Assembly (NCBI GenBank): GCA_017436025.1
Contig: JAFSDX010000081.1
Span: 1 to 43,583, forward strand
Length of the DNA: 43,583 bases
Direction of reading: 5' to 3'
Source: Thermoguttaceae bacterium
GTDB lineage: Bacteria; Planctomycetota; Planctomycetia; Pirellulales; Thermoguttaceae
This document shows positions 7,754 to 16,178 of the stretch, in pieces. A model generated the notes under the pieces. That model did no database searches. It worked only from the letters and a program-made list of their open reading frames with translations, and was not told where the DNA came from. The position numbers and the translations under genes were made by a program. Numbering within the stretch: position 1 is the first letter of the stretch; the number at the start of each line of letters is the position of its first letter.

Positions 7754-8508
7754 TATTCGTCTCCGAATTTCTTGCGAAAGTCGAAGCGCGCTCGCGCGAC
7801 GAAGGGGCGATTTTTCAACGAAACAAAGACGCCGACCGTCGACGTCAAATCGTTGCGTCGCAATCGTTCGCCGAACGAACCGAGCGTCAACCCGACGAGT
7901 TCGCCGGTTTGCGCGTCGAGAACCGCGCCGCCGGAATCGCCCGGTCGAACCGAGCCGTCGAATCCGAAGCAATCTTTTAATCGCGCCTGGAAACCGTTTG
8001 GCGGCGAGACTTCCGGCACGACGCGCTTGTCGACCGGAACGGCGCGACCGCCCGCGATCGAAAACTTGTCGCCGTCGACCGACGCGCCCCAACCGGCCCG
8101 ATAATACCGTTCGCCCGCGACGACCGCGCCCGCCGCCAAACGCAACGGCTCGCAAACGTCGCGTTCCGACGGAAACGACGCGACGAGCGCGACGAGGTCG
8201 GTCGACTCTTCGCGACCGCCGACGACCGCGACCGTTTGACGCGGCGCGGAACCGTCGAAATCGCAAAAGTTGAGAAGCGCCCATTGCGAGTCGGCTTTAA
8301 GGCAGTGCGACGCGGTCAGCCAAAGCCCGACGGTCTGTCCAAACTTGCTTTTGCCGACGTCGACGAGCGTCGCGGAACCGGCTTTGATTCCAAACGTCGT
8401 CGAGTTCCCGTCGGGCGCGGCGTCGAAATAGACGTTCGTTAGCGGCGCGACGGCGCGACGTATCGCGTTCAAATCGGCGTTGAACGAAGGGAAAGTTTCC
8501 GTCGTCAT
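7753..8508 (-). CDS. Trypsin-like (S1 family) serine protease
   Basis: Predicted chymotrypsin-fold endopeptidase of 251 residues. The start is the ATG at 8508, preceded by AATAGGAGACAAA. The triad is readable in order: His in LWLTASHCLKA, Asp in EESTDLVALVASF, and Ser in VRPGDSGGAVLD. A further typical stretch is ELVGLTLGS after the serine. There is no signal peptide, so it acts in the cytoplasm or in the virion, unlike most bacterial S1 proteases. Candidate roles are processing of a phage structural protein or cleavage of a host target. The TAATG junction with the beta-rich downstream protein suggests that protein as partner. Start codon and active site are clear; the role is inference. Confidence 0.88.
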   Translation of the reverse strand: MTTETFPSFNADLNAIRRAVAPLTNVYFDAAPDGNSTTFGIKAGSATLVDVGKSKFGQTVGLWLTASHCLKADSQWALLNFCDFDGSAPRQTVAVVGGREESTDLVALVASFPSERDVCEPLRLAAGAVVAGERYYRAGWGASVDGDKFSIAGGRAVPVDKRVVPEVSPPNGFQARLKDCFGFDGSVRPGDSGGAVLDAQTGELVGLTLGSFGERLRRNDLTSTVGVFVSLKNRPFVARARFDFRKKFGDE

Positions 8509-8516
8509 TTTGTCTC

Positions 8517-9206
8517 CTATTTCCAAAAGCGTCTTTCCAACCAAGGTTTTAGCGGCGCGAGTTCGTTCGACGCGAGCGTCGCCGCCTTTTCGCGGTTCGT
8601 CAAGCGAATATCGAGCCCTTGTTTGAACGCGAAACGCTTCCCGGTCGATTCCAACTCCGCGAAAATTTCGCGCCAATCCTTGCAAGCGAAAACGTTATCG
8701 TCGAGCAAATCGACGTAAGGTCGCGTTTCGTCGAGGAACTCCGCGACCGGCGACCAACGCTCCGAACGCGTTTTTTTTCGATTGACGCAAAACGGACAGC
8801 GGCGAAAACAACCGCGCGACGTAAAACCGATCGACGTTTTCGAGTAAGCGTCGAGCCAACGCGGCGGCGCGTCGCCGAACGAATCGACGAACGGTTTGTA
8901 CAAGTCGTAAAACGGTTTCGAACGTTCGACTTCCGGAGGAAGCGGCGGCGCGTCGTCAAGGTTAAAACCGGTACCGCCGAACTCGCAACGGTCGGCGATT
9001 TCTTCAATCCATCGAGGAACGCGCGACTTCGTAAAGACTTTCGAAACGAAAATCTTCGCGCAAGGCGTCGCGTCGGCGGCGGTTAAGCAAAGTCGAACGG
9101 CGGCGCCGCGCGAACGCTCGAACGACGCGATTTTCATTAGCGCGAGGTTCGGGAAGCGCGTTCCGCCGTCGAGCAAGTCCGCGTCGACGAGTCCGATCGT
9201 TTGCAT
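8517..9206 (-). CDS. Radical SAM protein, apparently shortened at the C-terminus
   Basis: A 229-residue protein. The radical SAM iron-sulfur motif is at about residue 135: GCFRRCPFCVN, that is CxxxCxxC. The N-terminal part (IGLVDADLLDGGTRFPNLAL) resembles the cobalamin-binding-like N-terminal domain of phage and bacterial B12-type radical SAM proteins. After KQGLDIRLTNREKAATLAS the protein ends within about 20 residues, where relatives normally continue through the second half of the barrel. So this copy may be truncated or a short phage form. The stop is 8 bases before the protease start. The substrate is unknown. It is 12 kb from the 7-deazaguanine genes and not clearly linked to them. Confidence 0.75.
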   Translation of the reverse strand: MQTIGLVDADLLDGGTRFPNLALMKIASFERSRGAAVRLCLTAADATPCAKIFVSKVFTKSRVPRWIEEIADRCEFGGTGFNLDDAPPLPPEVERSKPFYDLYKPFVDSFGDAPPRWLDAYSKTSIGFTSRGCFRRCPFCVNRKKTRSERWSPVAEFLDETRPYVDLLDDNVFACKDWREIFAELESTGKRFAFKQGLDIRLTNREKAATLASNELAPLKPWLERRFWK

Positions 9207-9226
9207 TCGCGCGGCTCCGTTTCTCG

Positions 9227-9814
9227 TTATTCCTCGACAAATTCAAGAATTTCGTCGGTCGCGTCTCCGGACGCCGTTTCCGTCGGCGACGCGTCGGGCG
9301 TCGCTTCTTCCGCTTCGCCTTCGACCGGTTCGCTCGTCGCGTCCGTCGGCGTTTCTTCCGATTCGAGCGCGGCGGACGGTTCCTCCGTCGGCGTTTCTTC
9401 CGATTCGTCGAGCGATTCGGCGCTCGGCGTTTCCGCTTCGTCCGACGCGACGTCCGGTTCTTCGCCTTCGGTCGCCGGTTCGGGTTCGAGCGCTTCCGTT
9501 TCGTCGATCTCCGGAAGCGGGTCGGGCGCGAGCTTCTCGAGCGTCGCTTCGGCGACAAGTCGAAGCGTTTCCCCGTCTTCGAGCGTCGTCGCCGGGAAGG
9601 TCGCGACGGTCGCGCAAGCTCCGACTTGAACGCCGTAAGTTTCGAGTTCGGCACGAATTTTCGCTAAAATCAAATCGAGTTGCGCTTCGGTAACGCTCGC
9701 GTCGTTTCCGGCGTGATCTCGATTCGAAAACGTAACGACCGCGACGACCGCTCGGCGTTCGGAAGCAATCCCCGAAACGAGCGACGCGACTTTTTGCGAT
9801 TGCGCAATTTGCAT
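9227..9814 (-). CDS. Hypothetical protein with long acidic repeat-like tail
   Basis: A 195-residue protein. The first 100 residues look folded (MQIAQSQKVASLVSGIASER, VVAVVTFSNRDHAGNDASV). The last 95 residues are almost only Glu, Ala, Thr, Ser, Pro and Asp, with recurring ESEETPT units. The tail is certainly disordered. No motif is recognised. Such acidic tails occur on single-strand-binding proteins and scaffolding proteins, but the folded part shows no clear OB-fold. It starts 15 bases downstream of the stop of the coiled-coil membrane protein and lies just upstream of the radical SAM gene. Confidence 0.65.
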   Translation of the reverse strand: MQIAQSQKVASLVSGIASERRAVVAVVTFSNRDHAGNDASVTEAQLDLILAKIRAELETYGVQVGACATVATFPATTLEDGETLRLVAEATLEKLAPDPLPEIDETEALEPEPATEGEEPDVASDEAETPSAESLDESEETPTEEPSAALESEETPTDATSEPVEGEAEEATPDASPTETASGDATDEILEFVEE

Positions 9815-9828
9815 AAACCTTCCCCTTT

Positions 9829-10362
9829 CTATCCTTGGAGAATACAGTTAATAACGGAACCGATAACGGCTCCCGCAAAGCCCGAAAGCGCGATAAACCG
9901 CCAACGGAAAACCTGCGAACGCGTTTCCGCCAACTCTTCGGCGGTTTGGCGGGCGTCGGCGCTCGTCGACTCGAAGAGTTTTTGGAGTCGGGCGACGCGG
10001 GTTTCGCAATCTTTCACAACGATTTCGCTCGCTTTCTTCAACTTCTCGACGCGTTCTTCCAGTTCGGCGATTCGCTCCCGACTTTCGCCGAGTTCTTTTT
10101 CAAGCTCTTGAACGCGGTTCAAACGACGCGTCAAAACTTGCTTCAATCCGTCGTTTTCCTCGCGTTCTTTGGCGATTCGCTCGTTAAGCCTCGCGATTTC
10201 CTCGACCTGCGAAACGACGCGCGTTCCTTTCAGGACGTAGGTTTCCAACCCGTTCGGCAATGTCGCCGCTTCAAATTGCGACTCTATCGTCTCGCGACGC
10301 AAATCCTCGGCGGATTCTGCTTCCGGAACTTCTCGACAATCTTTCGTCTCGTTTTCGTTCAT
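9829..10362 (-). CDS. Coiled-coil protein with one C-terminal membrane segment
   Basis: A 177-residue protein from the ATG at 10362, which has AAAGGGAAAGTCA before it. Residues about 55-140 form a long charged coiled coil (EEIARLNERIAKEREENDGL, ELEERVEKLKKASEIV). The last 25 residues contain a hydrophobic span, FIALSGFAGAVIGSVINCIL, so the protein is tail-anchored, with its coil in the cytoplasm. A similar design (coiled coil plus C-terminal span) is seen at 33625-34047 on the other arm. Function unknown. Repeat copy 1 lies between this gene and the helicase stop. Confidence 0.7.
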   Translation of the reverse strand: MNENETKDCREVPEAESAEDLRRETIESQFEAATLPNGLETYVLKGTRVVSQVEEIARLNERIAKEREENDGLKQVLTRRLNRVQELEKELGESRERIAELEERVEKLKKASEIVVKDCETRVARLQKLFESTSADARQTAEELAETRSQVFRWRFIALSGFAGAVIGSVINCILQG

Positions 10363-10382
10363 TGACTTTCCCTTTAAACACT

Positions 10383-10497
10383 GTTGGGCTCGACCGTTAG
10401 CGACCGACGGGAGCGAGGAAAACAAGTTCGCGCGGCAGCGCGGATAAAACCGCCTTCGGCGGGCGCGGAAACGCGGGCCCGGAGCGCCCGGCGGCGC
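10383..10497 (-). repeat. Dispersed structured repeat, copy 1 (variant with extra hairpin)
   Basis: On the minus strand it begins directly after the TAG of the helicase gene with the GCGCCGCCGGGCGCTCCGGG head and ends in GAGCCCAAC, about 20 bases before the next start. Compared with the common form it carries an insertion that includes CCGCCGAAGGCGG, itself a hairpin. The same insertion is seen in copy 10. It shares the GCGCTGCCGCGC hairpin and the CTCCCGTCGGTCGCTAACG segment with the other copies. Confidence 0.85.
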
Positions 10498-12373
10498 CTA
10501 AAACGGTATATCGTCGTCGTTGACGACGTATTGGTCGCAAATTGGCGCGTTTCCGTCGACGTCGCGGTCGAGCGCCGCGCAATACCCGAACGAATAATTC
10601 AAACACTGCGAACAGACGCCGCAAACGTTCGTCGTTCGCAAGGTTCCGCGTTCGTCTTCTTCAAACGACGGCGCGTCGAAACGGTCGAACTCTTCGAAAC
10701 CGCCGCCGTTCGTCCGACGTTCGCCGTCGAAATCCGGAACTTCCGTCGCTTCGAGCCATTCGATCTCGGCGAACTTCTTGCCCGGTTTGCGCGTCGCGCG
10801 AATCCGAAGCGGCGTCGCCAACGCTCCGGACGTCGCCAAGTTCGCCGCTTCCTCGGCGGTCGCGGGAGGCGGAACGTTCGAAAGCGCGCGCCAACGCTCT
10901 TCGAAACGGCGACGCATAAACCCGACGTGTTCCGGGCAAAGCCATTCGCGAACGTATTTTCTCGGCGCGATTTCGTAATCGATTTGGAGCGTTCGCGGCG
11001 CGTCGGGCTCCGCGTCTCGCCGCGCGTGTTCCGAGTAAAAAACGGCGTCGACGTCGTACTCCAAAATCGAGCCTTTGTCGACCGGTTCCGCGTCGGACGC
11101 TTCGGCGTCGAGCCCGTCCGAACGACGCGGCGCCGGGAACAAGTTCCCGCACTCCGGGCAAGCCGCGTATCCCGACGCGACGACCGCCGAACACTCCGGA
11201 CACTCCCGCGCCGGAGGCGGCCCGCGTCGCGCCCCTTTCGCGCCGACGACCGGCATATCGACCGGCCCGAGACGAACGACGTTTTGCCCGTAATCGAGGA
11301 CGAGGCAATCCGTTTTTCCCGGCGCGAGCCGAAGCCCCCGCCCGACCATCTGCTGGTAAAGCCCGGTCGAGTTCGTCGGTCGAAGCAAAACGACGCAGTC
11401 GACGTTCGGCGCGTCGAAGCCGGTCGTCAAAACGTTGACGTTGACAAGGTATTTGAGCGACGGCGTTTCGCGCCCGAGCAAATCGACGCGGGGTTCGTCG
11501 CGTTTGAACCGAGCGATAACGTCGGCTCGTTCCGACGCGTCCGTTTCGCCGGTAATCGTCGCGACTTCCGCGCCCGTCAGCGTCGCGAGCGTCTTTTCGA
11601 TCCGCCTCGCCGCCTCGACGCTCGACGCGAAAACGAGAACCTTCCGACGCTCGCGCGTCAGTTCGGCGATCTCCAAACACGCCGCTTCAAGGACGTTCTT
11701 TTTCTTGACGACGCTCTCGACCTCGGACGCGACGAACTCGCCGCCGCGAATCGCGACGTTCGAAAAATCGGGTCGCCGACGCCCGGCGCGCGCTTTGAGC
11801 GGCGCCAAGTAACCTTGCGCGATTAGGTCGCGAACGCCGACTTCGAAAACGATCTCCGAAAGGATTTTGTCGGGCCCGCAAATCCAACCGCAACCGAGCC
11901 GATAAGGCGTCGCCGTCAAACCGACGACGCGGACGTCCGGAGCGACGCGCCGCGCTCCCTCCAAAAACGTTCGATACATTCCGTCGCCCGAATCGGGAAC
12001 GAGGCGCCGCTTCGTCGACGACGATCAGCCGAAACGGGCCGAGTTCTTCGGCGCGACGGTAAACGCTTTGGATTCCCGCGACGACGATTTGCGCGTCGGT
12101 CGTTCGCTCGCCGAGTCCGGCGGAATACAGCCCGACCGACGCGTCGGGCGCTTCGGCGGCGATTCGGTCGCGCGCCTGTTGCAAAAGCTCCTTGACGTGC
12201 GCGAGAACCAGCGCGCGTCCGCCCCAACGCGCGACGTCGCGGCACATCGTCGCCAAGACCGGCGTTTTCCCGGCTCCGGTCGGCAAGACGACGCAAGGCG
12301 CGCCGCTTTCGTTGCGACGCAGATAGTCGTAAACCCTGTCGACCGCTTCTTTTTGGTACCAGCGAAGCTCCAC
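10498..12373 (-). CDS. SF2 DEAD/DEAH-type helicase, interrupted by one frameshift in motif II
   Basis: Superfamily II DNA/RNA helicase, about 625 residues when the two frames are joined. The N-terminal frame starts at GTG 12373 (MELRWYQKEAVDRVYDYLR) with motif I LPTGAGKT. It reads LIVVDEA and then loses the frame near 12003. The second frame, open from there to 10498, gives LVPDSGDGMYRTF, motif III GLTATPYR, motif V TTGFDAPNVD and motif VI QMVGRGLRLAPGK. After these come zinc knuckles (CPECSAVV, CPECGNLF, CGVCSQCLN). Dropping one base of the GCGGCGCCTC run restores a DEAA-L motif II. This is the type of helicase found in phage replication or recombination modules. The start overlaps the stop of the upstream gene (TAGTG). 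The frameshift is either a sequence error or an inactivating change. Confidence 0.85.
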
Positions 12374-13263
12374 TATTTAACCGTCGCCGTCCAGGTAAGC
12401 GTTACGGGGTTCCCCGCTTTCGGAACGATCGTTACGTCGATTTCGTAAGTTCCGGGGCCGGGGAAAAGGTCGTTTTCCGTCGCGTCCGGCTCGAACGCGA
12501 AGTTGTAGCCGTCGGAATCGACGCGCCAACGCGGGTCGTCGACGATAAGCCGCGACTTGAAAGCGCTCGTCGCGTCGTCTTCGCCGACCGGAACCGCGAC
12601 GCCGACGAATCCGTCGACCGCGACGCGCGAACGCTTCGAACCGTAGGAGCAAACGGCGTAACAAGTGTAAAAAGCCGACTTAATATCGCTCGGAACGATC
12701 GGCGCGCCGGTCGACGATTCGACCAATCGAGCGCGTAAAATCGGCGTTTCGCCGCTCGTGTAATATCGGGACGTCGGAAACTGTTCGAGTACGGCGGTTA
12801 AAAAGGCCGGGCGCGCGTCGAAATCGGCGTCGAGCGCTCGATCGTAAACCAGCCAAATATGCGGATTGGAAACGGTCGACGTCGCGCGAATTTCGCCGCT
12901 CGAACCGTCGACCGGCTCGACGAACCAATATCGCGCCGTCGAATCGACGACGACCGACGTTTCGCCGTATCCCTCGACCGTCGCCGCGACCGTTCGTTCG
13001 ACGCCGTCCGCCGAATACGACACGACGTAAGAGCCGGGCGTCGGAGCCCAAAAGGTCGCCGTCGACGACGTAAAGTCCGAAACGACGGAAAACGCGTCCG
13101 CGTTTGGAACTCCCGTCAAAACGAGCGTTCCGTCGGCGAGCAAAGCGTTCGTCAAGTCGTTCCCGTCGGCGTCGCTAACGGTCGCGACGTCGGGATAAGC
13201 GACGAGAACCGAAGGCGCGGCGTCGGCGTCGTAATCGGAAAGGCGGTAAATTTCGGTCGTCAA
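12373..13263 (-). CDS. Beta-rich, Ig-like hypothetical phage protein
   Basis: A 296-residue protein. The start appears to be TTG at 13263, with AAAGGAGAAACC directly before it. It consists of repeated beta-like stretches with Thr/Val/Tyr alternation (SYVVSYSADGVERTVAAT, GTYEIDVTIVPKAGNPVTLT) and acidic turns, as in immunoglobulin-like domains of phage surface proteins. There is no signal peptide. Its TAG overlaps the GTG of the helicase by one base. The style resembles the protein at 6935-7753. A virion role is likely, but no family is recognised. Confidence 0.7.
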   Translation of the reverse strand: MTTEIYRLSDYDADAAPSVLVAYPDVATVSDADGNDLTNALLADGTLVLTGVPNADAFSVVSDFTSSTATFWAPTPGSYVVSYSADGVERTVAATVEGYGETSVVVDSTARYWFVEPVDGSSGEIRATSTVSNPHIWLVYDRALDADFDARPAFLTAVLEQFPTSRYYTSGETPILRARLVESSTGAPIVPSDIKSAFYTCYAVCSYGSKRSRVAVDGFVGVAVPVGEDDATSAFKSRLIVDDPRWRVDSDGYNFAFEPDATENDLFPGPGTYEIDVTIVPKAGNPVTLTWTATVK

Positions 13264-13285
13264 GGTTTCTCCTTTGCCGACGGCG

Positions 13286-13767
13286 TTAAAATCGAGACGG
13301 CGTTCGTTCGTCGCGCCGTTCGTTCAAATAGGCGGCGAATCTTTTGCGCAATCGTTTGCGCCGACTGCGAACGGTCGTAACGGAAACGCCGAGTCGCGAC
13401 GCGGCTTCTTTCGCCGTTTCGCCGTCGACGACGGAATCCCAGTAAACCGCGTCGCGAAGCGAGGTTGTCGCGCGGAAATCGTCGAGCCGACAAACGATTA
13501 TCCACTCCCGACGATTGCGCCGACGCCGACGATCGGAACCTTCGTTCCCGCGTCGCGCGTCGCTTGGTCGAGCGCCTTATAGGCGTTAAACGCCTCGACG
13601 CGCTTGCATTCGACGTGAAGGTCGGGACTGTCGACGAGAACGTCGGGCGAATCGGGCGAACCGGAAAACTGGCGCCCGCGACGCGCGCCGACGCCGAGAA
13701 CTCGCGTCAACTCCTTGGACAGTTCGACTTCGCCGCGCGCGCCTTTATTTCGCGACTTAGACCCCAT
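13286..13767 (-). CDS. Holliday-junction-resolvase-like nuclease, frameshifted into an HTH tail
   Basis: The first frame, from ATG 13767, reads MGSKSRNKGARGEVELSKEL, then SPDVLVDSPDLHVECKRVE, the catalytic SPDV and ExK-type motif of small phage resolvase/VRR-NUC-like endonucleases. It then reads ALDQATRDAGTKVPIV and stops at 13498. The expected family ending continues in another frame as RRNRREWIIVCRLDDF, so one base is missing or two are extra near 13535. The second frame runs on to the TAA at 13286 and adds a helix-turn-helix (ETAKEAASRLGVSVTTVRS), giving about 160 residues. There is no good start codon for the second frame alone. It acts on branched recombination intermediates if intact. 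Whether the HTH part is a fusion or a separate overlapping gene is unclear. Confidence 0.72.
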
Positions 13768-14053
13768 CGCGTTTTTCGGACGCGCTCGCCGCCGCGCGTC
13801 GAACCAGCCCGGAAATTCGAGCGACGCCCGTTTTCGGCGACGCTTTTTCGCGCTCGCTTTCGCTTTCCGACGCGGGCGCCCCGTCGGCTCGTTCGCCGGA
13901 GTCGACCGTTTCGCCGTCGTCGTCCGCGTCGCCGAGAGCGTTCGCCGCTTCCGCGAGCGCGTCCGCGATTTTCGTTTCGTCGAACGCGTCGGCGCAAGCG
14001 TCGCCGTAAAAATGGAACTCGATTCGACAGTTGTTCAAATTGACGTTAGGCAT
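13757..14053 (-). CDS. Small acidic hypothetical protein
   Basis: A 98-residue protein starting MPNVNLNNCRIEFHFYGDAC with a strong AAGGAGGG ribosome site five bases before the ATG. The second half is Asp/Glu/Ser-rich and disordered. Its stop overlaps the start of the resolvase-like gene by 11 bases, so it is probably coupled to it. I do not recognise a family. Confidence 0.65.
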   Translation of the reverse strand: MPNVNLNNCRIEFHFYGDACADAFDETKIADALAEAANALGDADDDGETVDSGERADGAPASESESEREKASPKTGVARISGLVRRAAASASEKRDGV

Positions 14054-14117
14054 TTTCCCTCCTTGATTTGCGTTATTGTTTCCACCACGCGCCGGACGCG
14101 CCTTGCGTCGGCGGCGT

Positions 14118-14633
14118 TTAACTTTGCGTCGGTTGCGCTTGATATTGAGGCGGCGCGCCTTGCCCTTGCGTTTGATATTGGGACGGCGGCGCTTGGACTT
14201 GCGCTTGATATTGGGGCGGCGGCGCGCCTTGCGACGCCGCGTTTCCGCCGTAAGGCGCGTATCCCTTCACCGCGTTCCGTTCTTTGCCGCCGACCTCTTC
14301 GACGATCACGTCGAGATAAAACGGGATGCGGAAAAGTTCGGTCGTATCTTTGTAAACCGGTTTCCCGCAAGCGATTCCGAACGACTTCAACTGCGTTTGA
14401 GCGATTTCGCGAGCGCTTTCCGTCGAGTGGTCGACGTTAATCCACTCGCGAATAAGGTAGCCGCGCTTCTCGCCTCGGAGAATCGAATATCGAAGTTCGA
14501 GCGCGTTTCCCTTCCCGCTTTTGGTCGGGCCGTATTTTTCGTCGACGATCTCGACGAGGTAGCGCCCCGCCGGAACCGGAGGCGTCGAACCGGAATATTC
14601 GCCGGTTTCCGCCAAGTTGAATTTAATTTGCAT
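14118..14633 (-). CDS. DUF669 phage recombination-associated protein
   Basis: A 171-residue protein. Family features: MQIKFNLAETGEYSG at the start, VPAGRYLVEIVDEKYGPTKS, then GKGNALELRYSILRGEKRGY and the central NVDHSTESAREIAQTQL. DUF669 proteins sit next to Sak4-type ATPases in phages and are thought to help single-strand binding or annealing. The C-terminal 40 residues are a Gln/Pro/Ala-rich low-complexity tail built of repeated GAPPQYQAQ-like units, resembling tails of single-strand-binding proteins. The start is two bases after the stop of the Sak4 gene, with AAAGGG as ribosome site. Function in recombination is by family and context. Confidence 0.82.
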   Translation of the reverse strand: MQIKFNLAETGEYSGSTPPVPAGRYLVEIVDEKYGPTKSGKGNALELRYSILRGEKRGYLIREWINVDHSTESAREIAQTQLKSFGIACGKPVYKDTTELFRIPFYLDVIVEEVGGKERNAVKGYAPYGGNAASQGAPPPQYQAQVQAPPSQYQTQGQGAPPQYQAQPTQS

Positions 14634-14635
14634 CG

Positions 14636-15376
14636 TTACCCTTTCGCTATTCCCGCTTGATAATCGCAAATCGCCCGCAACACGACGCCCGCGTCCATCG
14701 GCAAGTCGTCGGCGATCTCGTACCGTCGTTTCGCCGCGAGTTGCGACGTTCCGAGAGCGCGCAGAACGCGGTCGCCGCCCCCGCCTTCGCCCCGAGCCGC
14801 GCCGATCGAACGCGTCGCGAAAAAGACGACGTCGACCCACTGCGCGAGAAGCGAATACGCCTTGCGGCGCTACTGCGGCGCGAACCGCTGAAACTTCGCC
14901 GTTTCCGGATCGTCGTGAAACTCGATTTTCGCGTGCGCCGTCAACACGATCGCGCAACCTTTATCGAGTCGAAGCGTTTGCAACTTCTCGACGACGCGGC
15001 GCCAATGCGTCAGCGCCTGAACGTATCCTTTGGCGTATCCGCCGCCGATTTGCTCGATCGACTCGACGCCCTCGCGTTCGCACAACATCTTCCAAATCAA
15101 CGCTTCGAGCCAATCGAGCGAGTCGATTACGACCGTCGAATAGTCGTGCTTCTCCCGAATCAACGCGTCGAGCGCGCCGACGACGTCTTCGAACTTTCGC
15201 GCGACCGGGAACGACTCGCAATCGATATTGTCGAGCCCGTCTTCCGTTTGAATGAAAATCGGTTTCGGAAACTTCGAAGCGAAGGTCGACTTCCCGATTC
15301 CCTCGATTCCGTAAACGAGGATTCGCGGCGGCGCCGCTCTCGTTCCGGTTTGCACGTCCGCCAAACTAACCGTCAT
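14636..15376 (-). CDS. Sak4-like RecA-fold ATPase with an in-frame TAG
   Basis: Phage ATPase of the Sak4 kind, which assists single-strand annealing recombination. Residues about 18-35 carry Walker A, VYGIEGIGKSTFASKF, and residues about 80-90 a Walker B, YSTVVIDSLDWLE. The frame reaches FQRFAPQ and meets TAG at 14870-14872. It then continues open with RRKAYSLLAQWVDVVFFATR and runs to TAA at 14636, which completes the usual length (246 codons). The continuation fits the family, so the TAG interrupts a real gene. TAG is the normal stop of several other genes here (553, 8517, 9829, 10498), so general recoding is unlikely. Directly followed by DUF669, its usual partner, and preceded by a nuclease with an 11-base overlap. 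Confidence 0.8.
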
Positions 15377-16178
15377 AGCACAAAACCCTTTCTTCTTCCC
15401 AGCCGGTCGGCCAATACATTTCGTCCCACGATCGTTTCAACCGCTCGATCGCGCGTTCGTTCTCCGCTTGCGCTCGGTCGAGCCCGACGACCGGAAAAAC
15501 GCCGGTCGCGAACGGCTCGCGTTTTTCCGTCGCGATAAAATAAAAGCCGAAACGTTCGCCGACGATTCGCTCGACGATCGCGCGATAAAACGCCGCTTGA
15601 TTAAAATACCGATACCGCCGAGCGTCCGACTCGAAATAGTCGAGCCGGTCGCACGTCTTGTAATCGATCAAGATTCCGTCGCGACGAATCCAGTCGCATC
15701 GAATCTGACAGCGCAAACCGCAATATTCGGCGCGCCCGACGAGTTCCGCGACGCCGTTCGTCAACAGCTCCGACGCGCGGCGACAAGACGCGACGCTTTG
15801 CCGCGACGCTTCAACCAATTCGACTTGCGACGGCGTCAAAATCGTTCGCGACTCTTTCGCCGCCCATTCCTTATACGCCTTCGACGTCGCGCCGTAAATC
15901 TCGCCGGAATTCGGGTTGCGCGGCGCGCCGTCGGTCGTCGCAAACTCGGCGTCGAACGCGTCGCGCCCTTCCAAAACGAGCGAATGAACCGCCCGTCCGA
16001 GTTCGAACGCGGCGCTCGACGAACGTTTCGCCGCGCCGCAAAACTTCCGGAAGTAAAGGCGCGGCGACTCCATATAGTCGATCAGCTGGTGCGACGAAAG
16101 GCAATTCGTCGCTTGCGAATGGTAGAAGTCCGCCGGTTCGCGCGTAAATTCCGGGAATTTATCGAAATCAACGTTCAT
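15366..16178 (-). CDS. PD-(D/E)XK exonuclease, DUF3799 (RecE-like)
   Basis: A 270-residue nuclease of the DUF3799 group, related to exonuclease VIII/RecE, which resects double-strand ends for single-strand annealing. Features: the N-terminal YHSQATNCLSSHQLIDYMES, the helix FELGRAVHSLVLEG with conserved His, and the catalytic stretch CDWIRRDGILIDYKTC (D and DxK). YFNQAAFYRAIVERI follows, the conserved Q motif. With Sak4 and DUF669 directly downstream it forms a complete recombination module. The gene overlaps the sigma-like gene by 11 bases upstream and the Sak4 gene by 11 bases downstream. Length and motif order match the family. Confidence 0.85.
   Translation of the reverse strand: MNVDFDKFPEFTREPADFYHSQATNCLSSHQLIDYMESPRLYFRKFCGAAKRSSSAAFELGRAVHSLVLEGRDAFDAEFATTDGAPRNPNSGEIYGATSKAYKEWAAKESRTILTPSQVELVEASRQSVASCRRASELLTNGVAELVGRAEYCGLRCQIRCDWIRRDGILIDYKTCDRLDYFESDARRYRYFNQAAFYRAIVERIVGERFGFYFIATEKREPFATGVFPVVGLDRAQAENERAIERLKRSWDEMYWPTGWEEERVLCYDG

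Noticed and set aside
14636..15376. TAG recoded as an amino acid in this phage
   Set aside because: Genes ending at 553, 8517, 9829, 10498 and 12373 all use TAG where the protein ends naturally or a coupled start follows, so TAG is a normal stop here.
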